Below, in pieces: positions 1 to 6,362 of a stretch of DNA of 10,247 nt. The notes under the pieces are model-generated. The model was not told the origin of the DNA. It saw only the letters and a program-made list of their open reading frames with translations, and ran no database searches. The stretch is from Methanoregula sp. (GTDB taxonomy: Archaea; Halobacteriota; Methanomicrobia; Methanomicrobiales; Methanospirillaceae), in contig JAKLGN010000033.1 in assembly GCA_022710665.1 (NCBI GenBank), positions 1 to 10,247 on the forward strand, written 5' to 3'. Within the stretch, counting starts at the first letter, position 1. Every line of letters begins with the position of its first letter. The translations under genes and the position numbers were made by a program.

Positions 1-145
1 TATTGCCAATAGTACCCCTGCGGGCTTTCTGGCGGTCAATCCAGTGGAGGCCGGTGGTCTTGCCTTTCTTCACTTTCTCAACCTCGTGTACCTGGTGACT
101 CCTGCAAAAGGGGCAGTACGTGGTAAATTTTGCTGGCATTTTCAT
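1..145 (-). CDS. rpl44e: 50S ribosomal protein L44e (partial, C-terminus outside window)
   Basis: This is the N-terminal half of archaeal large-subunit ribosomal protein L44e; 48 residues are present and the gene runs off the left edge (from memory the family is a little over 90 residues). The translation begins [14 protein letters not shown] and continues with the basic stretch [10 protein letters not shown], both typical of the family. C11 and C14 are the first half of its zinc ribbon; the second Cys pair lies outside the window. The start at 145 is preferred over the ATG two codons later because a GGTGA Shine-Dalgarno (157-153) lies 7 nt upstream. It follows gins51 by 38 nt, as the last visible gene of the minus-strand operon. 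In many archaea L44e is followed by S27e, aIF2-alpha and Nop10, which would be expected just off the left edge (inference). The A/T-rich 38-nt spacer could hold an extra promoter, but no convincing one is seen. Confidence 0.95.
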   Translation of the reverse strand, partial: MKMPAKFTTYCPFCRSHQVHEVEKVKKGKTTGLHWIDRQKARRGTIGN

Positions 146-183
146 GAAATTTTCACCGATAATCCTGATTACGAATACCTATA

Positions 184-867
184 TTATTTACAGAGATTGA
201 TATTTAAGACTATGTTGCGCTCGGAAAGAACCGCAGCATTCCGCTCGGGAAGCGTGACAATATCTCCTTTTGCGAGGCTATAAATCCTCCCGTCAACACC
301 CATGAACGAATCCATGTCCTGGAGTACATGGACAAGGACACAGGGGTGTACAAGCGGGGACGCCCCCCCCTTTTGTGATTCCTGCACAAGATTCTGCTCC
401 TCCTTCAAAAGAAGATCGGGTTCACCATCCATCTCATCCTCATCCGCTGCCACAACAGCCGCATTGTGCGCAGCTGATTTCCGGGAGATGAGGGGAGTGT
501 TGTACAGCAGCACAGACTGACACTGCCCGATACCTGCCGTTATCTGGTCGAACATCTCCTTCTCGGCAGGGATCATCCTTTTTACTTCCTCGCGATCGTA
601 ATAATCGCCCTCGGCATGCATGACCGTGAGAGCGAGAATTTTACGGGAACGGATGGCAAAGAGATCCTGAAGCGTCTCGCGGATCGCCAGGGTCTCGTCA
701 ATAAGAGCCCGGGCTTCTTCAGAGAACGGGTCCTCAGAGGCATAGACCTGTTTTGTTATGGCGGCAAGTTCCGCGTGCCCTTTCGCAAAAATATCCGGCG
801 CAATAGCCGTAAGACGGCCTGTTTCCCGCTCCGATAACAGGATACTGCGCAGGTCGTCAAGCTTCAT
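184..867 (-). CDS. gins51: Archaeal GINS complex subunit, Gins51 type
   Basis: This 227-residue protein is a subunit of the GINS complex, which binds MCM helicase and the RecJ/Cdc45-like protein at the replication fork. Residues 1-125 are a mostly helical A domain with the conserved patch IRSRKIL at 72-78. Residues about 135-172 form an acidic, Gly/Gln-containing linker. Residues about 173-225 form a small beta-rich B domain containing VHVLQDMDSFMGVDGRIYSL. The A-then-B order is that of Gins51 (Sld5/Psf1 type). Several euryarchaea appear to have a homotetrameric Gins51 only, so no Gins23 partner need exist (family knowledge, not visible here). The start is supported by an AGGGGGA Shine-Dalgarno just upstream; priS ends 14 nt before it. 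An A4G8 run on the coding strand (374-363) falls in the linker at Q165-A169. Family assignment rests on motif pattern plus location next to priS. Confidence 0.85.
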   Translation of the reverse strand: MKLDDLRSILLSERETGRLTAIAPDIFAKGHAELAAITKQVYASEDPFSEEARALIDETLAIRETLQDLFAIRSRKILALTVMHAEGDYYDREEVKRMIPAEKEMFDQITAGIGQCQSVLLYNTPLISRKSAAHNAAVVAADEDEMDGEPDLLLKEEQNLVQESQKGGASPLVHPCVLVHVLQDMDSFMGVDGRIYSLAKGDIVTLPERNAAVLSERNIVLNINLCK

Positions 868-881
868 GGGGTCCCCCTAAG

Positions 882-2012
882 TCAGGCTATTTCCGCCATA
901 CCCCGGCAACAGAGGAATACCGCCACCGCTTCCGGTACTGTATTGATGCCTTTTTGGAGTTCATAAGTACTTCCGAGCATCGGCATTTTCAGCGGGAACC
1001 GGGCATCCACCTTCACATCCCGTGTGCCGAAAACGACAGCGTCCGTGAGAGGATCAAAACCCGGCAGCTCGCGGAGTTCGAGCGACTGGACCCGCATGCC
1101 ACTCCCTCCGTGCAGAGACGTCGGCATCCGTATCAGGCGTTTGGTGTCAGTCGTGACCGGCTCGTCGGCAAGGGCGGCAGTGGCGAGCAGGCGTTCCCTG
1201 AACCTGCCTTCCTGCTGGCTGACAAGAATGCCGAGCACGCGGTTCCTGAGGATCATGGCCGTCGGGCGGTGCTCGATATCACTGATGATCTCGTCGCGTT
1301 TTTCCAAAAACAAGGCCGCGGAGTCCTTTCCGATGCCTTCAATTGCTGTCAGGTACGTCATCGCCTCCTCTGCGGGTTGGCTGCCGATCCAGCGGAGATA
1401 GTCGAGGAGTGCTTTGCGGTACCGATTCTGCCAGCCGGCCGAGGGGACCGTTTTTCCTGTCAGCATTGCCGCAGGATCGATACCGATCCCGCATACATAA
1501 TCGATCAGCTCCCGGCGCTCACTGCTCCCCCATCCCCGGAATGCCAGGTCCCGGACATGGACATGGTAGCCGCGCCCCCCGGAGAAGACAAGCGCAATAG
1601 ACTTCCTGTCTATCCCCAGCTCTTCGATCAGCATGACGAGAAGTTTTTCTGTTTCCTCCTTCACGCGGGCAAGCATCTGGTCATAGGGACCCCGCACGAT
1701 ATGGTCTGCATCGAGATCAAAAATCAGGTCTGCCCCGCACCATCCCTTGTCCGCCATGGTCCCGGCGTCCGGCTTCTCGTAATAGGCAGTCGAATAATAG
1801 GCGTGCTGTGGTATGAGGTTGTTGATGTAACATTCCATCTCACCCCGATCAGAGAACCCGATATGCCGCCGCATGCGCGTGTCGGTCGAACCGGCATTGA
1901 AGAGAACAAAACCCCATTCCCGCTGCACGAGCGACGGTGGCGGGACGAGCACGGTTTTCTTGTAATACTCGCAAAACCGCTGCCGGAGAAACTCTGTTGT
2001 CGCCGGGTTCAT
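882..2012 (-). CDS. priS: DNA primase small (catalytic) subunit PriS
   Basis: This is the catalytic subunit of the archaeo-eukaryotic primase, which makes primers for DNA replication together with PriL (not in this window). The 376-residue protein has the expected motifs. DLIFDLDADH at 95-104 carries the metal-binding Asp pair D99/D101. SGGRGYHVHV at 144-153 binds the nucleotide. D289 in TTDTKRLIRMPTSLHGGSG supplies the third acidic residue and the basic/His motif. The zinc knuckle found in Pyrococcus PriS just after the first motif (CNH...CPIC type) is absent; the sequence goes straight from DADH into a helix without cysteines. The start ATG overlaps the elp3 stop codon as ATGA, and AAGGGG lies 6 nt upstream of it. 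Its place between elp3 and gins51 fits the archaeal priS-gins neighbourhood. Confidence 0.97.
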   Translation of the reverse strand: MNPATTEFLRQRFCEYYKKTVLVPPPSLVQREWGFVLFNAGSTDTRMRRHIGFSDRGEMECYINNLIPQHAYYSTAYYEKPDAGTMADKGWCGADLIFDLDADHIVRGPYDQMLARVKEETEKLLVMLIEELGIDRKSIALVFSGGRGYHVHVRDLAFRGWGSSERRELIDYVCGIGIDPAAMLTGKTVPSAGWQNRYRKALLDYLRWIGSQPAEEAMTYLTAIEGIGKDSAALFLEKRDEIISDIEHRPTAMILRNRVLGILVSQQEGRFRERLLATAALADEPVTTDTKRLIRMPTSLHGGSGMRVQSLELRELPGFDPLTDAVVFGTRDVKVDARFPLKMPMLGSTYELQKGINTVPEAVAVFLCCRGMAEIA

Positions 2013-3589
2013 GACAACCCCTTGATCATATAAGGACCTCTTCGTTCATAGCCCTGCCGCCGGTAATACGGCCGCACACCGATCCCGCTCATGATAGCAA
2101 GCCTTCGGAACCCGGCGCCGCGTGCAATCTCCTCGGCGCGGGAGAGCAGGGCCTTACCGTAATTCCGGTGCTGCCATTCCTCGGACTCAGCGTCCTTCCC
2201 TACCGGCACGAGACTGCCGTACACATGCAGCTCCCGCAGGAGGGCAGCCGATTCAAGCTCCGGGCGGCTGGTAATCGAGGGGAAGCGGAGACGGGCAAAG
2301 CCGATCAGGGAGTCCCCCGCAACAGATGATATGAAATACTCCCTTCCGCCGCAGGCTTCGTACTCAAGCACCTGGACTGACGATTCGGCGCGCGACGGGA
2401 GTCTCCCGATCTCGCGGCAGCGGATGCACCGGCAGTGTTTCCCGGCTGCTCTCAGCCGGTCCTTTGCCAGCTGCCGGAAATTGGAGTGTTTCGAGCCGGC
2501 CATGATCAGCTTTGCGGGGATGTCGCGCTGGATCCGCGAGAGCCGCGTGTACTCGGGAATAAGGGATTTGGCGTACGCGATGAGATCAACAAGTTCCCCC
2601 TCATCATACAGGAAGTACTTCCCTTCCTTCCAGAGCTGCTCGATCTCCGAACCCGGTGTGACGAGCGTGGGGTATATCTTAAGGAAGTCCGGCCTGAACC
2701 GTGGATCGGAAAAGAGTGTTTCAAACATTTTCCGGTCGGATTCGATGGTAGATGATGGCAGGTTGGGCATTATGTGGAACCCGACCTTGAGTCCTGTATC
2801 CCGGAGCAGAGTATTGGCTTTTACCGTGTCGGCAACCGTGCAGCCCCTCCTGTTGTACCGGAGGACCTCGTCATCAACGTGCTGCACTCCCAATTCGACT
2901 TTGGTGACACCGTAATCCAGCATTGCATCGATGTGCTCTTTTTTGCTCCAGTCGGGGCGGGTCTCAAACGTGATCGCCACGCAGCGTACTGCGGATCTCT
3001 CGTTGGCATCTTCAACCTCCCGGATGTCCAAGGCGTCTGCTGCCGGGACACCACCGGGATAGGTGTTCATCGCTTCAATACAGCGGGAGACGAATTCCCG
3101 CTGATACATTAACGGCCGGGCGGTCATGGTACCGCCCATAACGATGAGCTCCACCTTCTCAACCCGGTGCCCCAGGATCTCGAACTGCCCGAGCCGGGCA
3201 TGTACCTGCCGGAAGGGATCGAAATCATGTTCGCGGGCCCGCTTCGCCGCAGGTTCCTCACCCGTGTAACTCTGGGGTGAATGGAACGGGTGGTCCGGTC
3301 CGCCAGGGCAGGGCAGGCACTTACCATGCGGGCAGGGGTAGGGGGAGGTCATGACCGCGACCGGTGCCACACCAGAGAGTGTCCGGGAAGGTTTGACCAT
3401 AAGGATCCTGCGGAGGATTTCACGCTCCTCCGGTAGTGCAGCGGCTAAAATGGCAGAGTTTTTCGGGACCTCGGACAACCCGTACTTCCGGCAGATATCG
3501 GTCTTGGCAATCCTGATGCCGGTTTCGTTGCCAGGGGAGAGGGTGAGGATGCGGGAGATGATCTCCCGGTATGCGTACGCCTCATCCAT
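2009..3589 (-). CDS. elp3: Elp3: tRNA uridine(34) 5-carboxymethylaminomethyl synthesis enzyme (radical SAM + acetyltransferase)
   Basis: Elp3 starts the cm5U-type modification of U34 at the tRNA wobble position, using S-adenosylmethionine and acetyl-CoA; archaeal Elp3 works without the other Elongator subunits. The 526-residue length is typical. The radical-SAM cluster cysteines are C86, C91 and C94 in CPHGKCLPCPGG (CX4CX2C). The barrel core continues through GGTMTARP (152-159), ETRPDW (209-214) and VELGVQHVDD (231-240). HCRCIRCREIG (385-395, C386/C388/C391) is the metal-binding linker. The C-terminal GNAT domain spans about 405-526, with an acetyl-CoA-binding segment near HRNYGKALL (474-482) and RPYYRRQGYE (507-515) near the end. 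It starts 6 nt after the UPF0058 stop without a clear Shine-Dalgarno, suggesting translational coupling, and overlaps priS by 4 nt. Confidence 0.97.
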   Translation of the reverse strand: MDEAYAYREIISRILTLSPGNETGIRIAKTDICRKYGLSEVPKNSAILAAALPEEREILRRILMVKPSRTLSGVAPVAVMTSPYPCPHGKCLPCPGGPDHPFHSPQSYTGEEPAAKRAREHDFDPFRQVHARLGQFEILGHRVEKVELIVMGGTMTARPLMYQREFVSRCIEAMNTYPGGVPAADALDIREVEDANERSAVRCVAITFETRPDWSKKEHIDAMLDYGVTKVELGVQHVDDEVLRYNRRGCTVADTVKANTLLRDTGLKVGFHIMPNLPSSTIESDRKMFETLFSDPRFRPDFLKIYPTLVTPGSEIEQLWKEGKYFLYDEGELVDLIAYAKSLIPEYTRLSRIQRDIPAKLIMAGSKHSNFRQLAKDRLRAAGKHCRCIRCREIGRLPSRAESSVQVLEYEACGGREYFISSVAGDSLIGFARLRFPSITSRPELESAALLRELHVYGSLVPVGKDAESEEWQHRNYGKALLSRAEEIARGAGFRRLAIMSGIGVRPYYRRQGYERRGPYMIKGLS

Positions 3590-3595
3590 GACAGG

Positions 3596-3862
3596 TTAAT
3601 GTTCGGCTGCAACTCTCAGGGAGGCAGTATCAGAAGAATAGTTCACCACAGGCATCTGCTGGCCGTGGATATGGTTTACGATCTCATCCCCGAGAGTGAG
3701 GAGCGCTTCCTTGTGGGCTTTTTTATCTTTATGAATATGGACAGGAGAGATTTCAAGGGAGTTGTAACGGTCGGTGTGAATTTCTCCGCGAGAAATTCCT
3801 TCGTAGTATTTCTTGATGTGAATCATCAGCATGTGGAGATGGAGTAACTCTTCCTTTTGCAC
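3596..3862 (-). CDS. UPF0058 family small protein
   Basis: This 88-residue archaeal protein of unknown function has the family hallmark N-terminus MQKEELLHLHMLMIHIKKYYE. It is His-rich (H8, H10, H15, H29, H42, H44, H50, H64, H66) and predicted mostly helical, with no signal peptide or membrane segment, so it is likely cytosolic. The His pattern could bind metal, but that is inference. The start is a GTG at 3862, chosen because AGGTGA (3872-3867) lies 4 nt upstream and because the family begins with this motif. It is the promoter-proximal gene of the minus-strand operon that continues into elp3, priS, gins51 and rpl44e, and ends 6 nt before elp3. That places it with information-processing genes but does not reveal its role. 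Confidence 0.9.
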   Translation of the reverse strand: MQKEELLHLHMLMIHIKKYYEGISRGEIHTDRYNSLEISPVHIHKDKKAHKEALLTLGDEIVNHIHGQQMPVVNYSSDTASLRVAAEH

Positions 3863-3900
3863 ACTATCACCTTTTCCAAAAGAATCCTTCTTTTGTGGGA

Positions 3901-3910
3901 CAGATATACC
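3901..3910 (+). promoter_or_regulatory. Possible TATA box for the ADP-ribosylglycohydrolase gene
   Basis: CAGATATACC lies about 33 nt upstream of the ATG at 3938. A start site about 25 nt downstream would give a leader of only a few bases, and no Shine-Dalgarno is visible before the ATG. The transcript is therefore probably leaderless or nearly so. The alternative element ATTTATATC (3922-3930) is too close to the ATG for this gene and fits the opposite strand better. Confidence 0.4.
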
Positions 3911-3921
3911 TTATTGGTGAG

Positions 3922-3932
3922 ATTTATATCTG
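3922..3932 (-). promoter_or_regulatory. Probable TATA box for the UPF0058-elp3-priS-gins51-rpl44e operon
   Basis: On the minus strand this reads AGATATAAATC, a good match to the archaeal box A. Transcription would be expected about 25 nt downstream, near 3900, giving a leader of roughly 38 nt that contains the AGGTGA Shine-Dalgarno of the UPF0058 gene. It lies only a few bases in front of the start codon of the divergent ADP-ribosylglycohydrolase gene, so the two promoters overlap. Confidence 0.55.
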
Positions 3933-3937
3933 GTACT

Positions 3938-4807
3938 ATGCGGCACGTAGGATCGATCGTTGCGCTCGCGATTGGGGATGCGTTGGGCGCGCCTTTGGAG
4001 GGATCTCGACAACCAGAAGTCTGGTTGGCAGAATACCGTTCCGGTGGTCGCCATTTTCGGAAAAAGGGAGAAATTACTGACGACACGCTGCAGGCAATCG
4101 CGGTCGCTCAATCGCTGGTTGCATGCAGGGGATTTTGTGAAAATGACCTTGTCCAGAAATTATCTGATGCCTATATAGTACGGCCTGAATGGTTTGGTCC
4201 TACATCAACTTTCTTCTTTGATCTTGTGCGATCCGGGATCGTGCCGCACCAAGCAGCACTGCTCGTGCATAAAAAAAATCATGGGAGCCGGACGAACGGG
4301 AGCATTATGCGGGGATTCCCGCTCGGGATCTTCTATCCTTCTGCAGAAGTATATGATATCAGTGTAACCTGTTCACGGATCACGCACCACGATCCTGTCA
4401 GTGGTCATTGCTCCGCGTTTCTGAACGTCATGGTGAGCGATATGTGCCGGGGATTATCCCGGGCAGCAGCGTTCCGGCATGCAAGGTCGCTCTGTACAAA
4501 TAATGAAGTGCACGCAATGCTGGGCAGTTACGATCAGTATGATCCTGATCCATCACTGGATGGTGTCCTCTGCTCACACGCAGCCCTTCATTCATTTATG
4601 TATGCGAAGACACTGGAGATGGCTGTTCTCTCCGCGGTCAACCTTGGCGGGGATGCTGATACCGTAGGAGCCTGTACCGGTGCACTCGCCGGGGCATACT
4701 GGGGGCTCGAGGCTGTACCGCCAAGGTGGCTTTGTGGTCTTGAAAGGTATGATGAGCTCGTGCAGCTGGCTGAAAAACTCTGGTCACTACAAAAGATGAG
4801 GAGATAA
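3938..4807 (+). CDS. ADP-ribosylglycohydrolase family protein (DraG/ARH type)
   Basis: This 289-residue protein belongs to the di-metal ADP-ribosylglycohydrolase fold that removes ADP-ribose from proteins or small molecules. Motifs are GDALGAP (13-19), the metal-binding GEITDDT (44-50, with T47/D48/D49), NGSIMR (120-125), HHDP (150-153), and the C-terminal GGDADTVGACTGALAGAYWG (237-256, with D239/D241/T242). All expected metal ligands appear present, so it is probably active; the substrate cannot be told from sequence. The reading frame is open upstream to 3857, but the ATG at 3938 is preferred: the earlier start would overlap the UPF0058 gene and both promoters, and would add 27 residues that do not resemble the family. 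No ADP-ribosyltransferase partner or dinitrogenase regulation gene is adjacent. By eye its codon choice is slightly more A/T-rich than its neighbours, which might indicate separate acquisition (weak). Confidence 0.9.
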   Translation: MRHVGSIVALAIGDALGAPLEGSRQPEVWLAEYRSGGRHFRKKGEITDDTLQAIAVAQSLVACRGFCENDLVQKLSDAYIVRPEWFGPTSTFFFDLVRSGIVPHQAALLVHKKNHGSRTNGSIMRGFPLGIFYPSAEVYDISVTCSRITHHDPVSGHCSAFLNVMVSDMCRGLSRAAAFRHARSLCTNNEVHAMLGSYDQYDPDPSLDGVLCSHAALHSFMYAKTLEMAVLSAVNLGGDADTVGACTGALAGAYWGLEAVPPRWLCGLERYDELVQLAEKLWSLQKMRR

Positions 4808-4816
4808 AAGAAGAAA

Positions 4817-5263
4817 TTACGCCGGCCTTATCTCAACAAGTTTTAGCGACCGGCCTTTCTCGCAGATGTCCGAAGCATTGCCGATGACATCAGCAACGAT
4901 ATACTTCTCCCCTTCAACAACGCCTTCGGGCCGGCAGAGAGGGAAACTCCGGCAGTCGCTCTTGTTGCAGGAAAGTTCTGGCTTGATCTTGGAGTTGATA
5001 ATCGCCATTTCTGGGCTGATAAGCATGGTTATTGGGGCATCCATCACCTCTACAGCAGTCGCCCCGTTGAGATGCACCGTACACTCATGGTGGGTTGACC
5101 TTACCGAAACTATGCGGTACTTCCTCCCTTTCTGAAGATTGTTGCAGGCCTTTTTTACCTTGCAGGTTTCACAGGCAGCAGTTTCTCCCTCATAGATAAA
5201 CTCCACGCCCTGCTTTGCGAGCACCGTCCCGACGAGGGTAACCTTGGTCTTTACATCTGCCAT
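4817..5263 (-). CDS. UPF0179 family Cys-rich protein
   Basis: This is an archaeal protein of unknown function, 148 residues from the start chosen here (MADVKTKVTLVGT). It has eight cysteines in an ordered pattern: a CETCKVKKAC cluster near the N-terminus, one Cys in HHECTVHL, a CNKSDCRSFPLC cluster in the second half, and one Cys near the C-terminus. That pattern suggests bound zinc or an iron-sulfur cluster (inference). The frame is open four codons further up to a GTG at 5275. The ATG at 5263 is preferred because GGAGTGA (5278-5272) lies 8 nt before it, whereas the upstream GTG and ATG fall within this Shine-Dalgarno. It follows egsA by 8 nt in the same direction and is probably co-transcribed with it. 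Its stop is 9 bp from that of the convergent ADP-ribosylglycohydrolase gene. Confidence 0.85.
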   Translation of the reverse strand: MADVKTKVTLVGTVLAKQGVEFIYEGETAACETCKVKKACNNLQKGRKYRIVSVRSTHHECTVHLNGATAVEVMDAPITMLISPEMAIINSKIKPELSCNKSDCRSFPLCRPEGVVEGEKYIVADVIGNASDICEKGRSLKLVEIRPA

Positions 5264-5271
5264 AGAGAACA

Positions 5272-5278
5272 TCACTCC
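5272..5278 (-). promoter_or_regulatory. Shine-Dalgarno that decides the UPF0179 start
   Basis: GGAGTGA on the minus strand overlaps the egsA stop codon (TGA at 5274-5272). It sits 8 nt upstream of the ATG at 5263, which supports that start over the GTG/ATG pair at 5275/5272. Confidence 0.6.
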
Positions 5279-6360
5279 GTATACAGCATATGCACGAGTT
5301 TCTCTGCCGATTCTCTTGTCAGTCCCATATCGAATATGGTAAAGCGCTCGGGACGGATAGTCTTTGCCATCAGAAGGGCTTCGACGGCAACAGCGTCATC
5401 AATCCCGAGATCAGCAGGAGTGACCGGAGCCCCGATGGTTTTTAAGGAGGATCTGATTGCCCTCCAGTCGCCCCCATGAAGATACATCGAGATGATGGTC
5501 CCAATCCCGCAGCTCTCGCCATGAAGAGCCTTGCCGGGCGCCAGACGGTCGAATACATGGGAGAACTTATGCTCCCCACCACTCGCCGGGCGCGACGAGC
5601 CGGCGATGCTCATGGCAACCCCGCTCGATACCAGGGCTTTCACGACAATCCACGCCGACTCCTCCTGGTGTGCCTTGATCAGATGGGCATCCTTCACCAG
5701 GATTTCTGCCGTCATCTTCGAGAGGGTGATGGCGTACTCGCTTACCGGCTCACCTTTCACCCGGTGAGCGAGTTCCCAGTCGAGGATTGCCGTGTAATTG
5801 GAAATAACATCCGCACAGCCGGCCGCCAGGAGACGGTGCGGCGCGGAAGCAATGATACCGGTATCGGCAACAATAGCAACCGGGGGCTCCGCTTCAAGCG
5901 AGGCGTGCCCGGTACCGAGCGAGACAGATGCACGAGCTGAAGCGATCCCGTCATGGGATGCTGCCGTGGGAACGGAGATAAAAGGGAGGTCAAGATTATA
6001 CGAAACGATCTTTGCGGTATCAATAACCCTCCCACCCCCGACACCAATAAGGAAATCGGCACCTTTCGCTGCCTTCTCTGCTTTCTTGATAACCGGCGCG
6101 GTGATCTCCTCGGAAAGAAACGGTTTCACGGCATAACAGTCCGACAGGATTTCTATTACTTTCGTACCGGCAAGTTTCATGGTCCCTTTACCGGAAACGA
6201 GAAGCGCAGATGGGCCGAGCTTAAGGTCTTTGCATACCGCAGGTAACTGCCCGAGCACGTCATGGCCGATCACGACATCGCGGGGGAGCTGCATCCACTT
6301 GGACTTGTCAAAGACCCGACTCCTGAGTAATTTTATTTCATCTGCGCTCATTCTGATCAT
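5272..6360 (-). CDS. egsA: sn-Glycerol-1-phosphate dehydrogenase [NAD(P)+]
   Basis: This enzyme reduces dihydroxyacetone phosphate to sn-glycerol-1-phosphate, the backbone of archaeal ether lipids with the stereochemistry opposite to bacterial lipids. The 362-residue length is near the family norm. The N-terminal segment KWMQLPRDVVIGHDVL (21-36) is typical. GVGGGRVIDTAK (106-117) binds NAD(P). PTAASHDGIAS (131-141) is a conserved active-site loop. The zinc ligands are D184 in GCADVISN, H264 in SGGEHKFSH and H280 in LHGESCG. The reported start at 6360 gives MIRMSADE; the in-frame ATG at 6351 (MSADE) is an equally plausible start, and neither has a clear Shine-Dalgarno. The start lies 2 bp from that of the divergent DUF63 gene. 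The protein is a soluble cytosolic enzyme that supplies the membrane lipid pathway. Confidence 0.96.
   Translation of the reverse strand: MIRMSADEIKLLRSRVFDKSKWMQLPRDVVIGHDVLGQLPAVCKDLKLGPSALLVSGKGTMKLAGTKVIEILSDCYAVKPFLSEEITAPVIKKAEKAAKGADFLIGVGGGRVIDTAKIVSYNLDLPFISVPTAASHDGIASARASVSLGTGHASLEAEPPVAIVADTGIIASAPHRLLAAGCADVISNYTAILDWELAHRVKGEPVSEYAITLSKMTAEILVKDAHLIKAHQEESAWIVVKALVSSGVAMSIAGSSRPASGGEHKFSHVFDRLAPGKALHGESCGIGTIISMYLHGGDWRAIRSSLKTIGAPVTPADLGIDDAVAVEALLMAKTIRPERFTIFDMGLTRESAEKLVHMLYTE
6331..6339 (+). promoter_or_regulatory. Possible TATA-like element for the DUF63-spoIIM-proS operon
   Basis: TTTTATTTC lies inside the egsA coding region, about 25-32 nt before the DUF63 ATG at 6363. 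Archaeal spacing would put the transcript start at or within a few bases of that ATG, giving a leaderless message. The match to box A is only moderate. Confidence 0.35.
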
Positions 6361-6362
6361 GG

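Noticed and set aside
954..2033. 359-codon open frame on the plus strand, opposite priS
   Set aside because: It is antisense to a clear primase gene with all catalytic motifs. The translation is low-complexity, rich in Arg/Pro/His, and matches no family I know; long antisense frames are common in G+C-rich coding DNA.
3857..3937. 27-codon upstream extension of the ADP-ribosylglycohydrolase
   Set aside because: It would overlap the start of the UPF0058 gene and cover both divergent promoters, and the family begins close to the GDALGAP motif.
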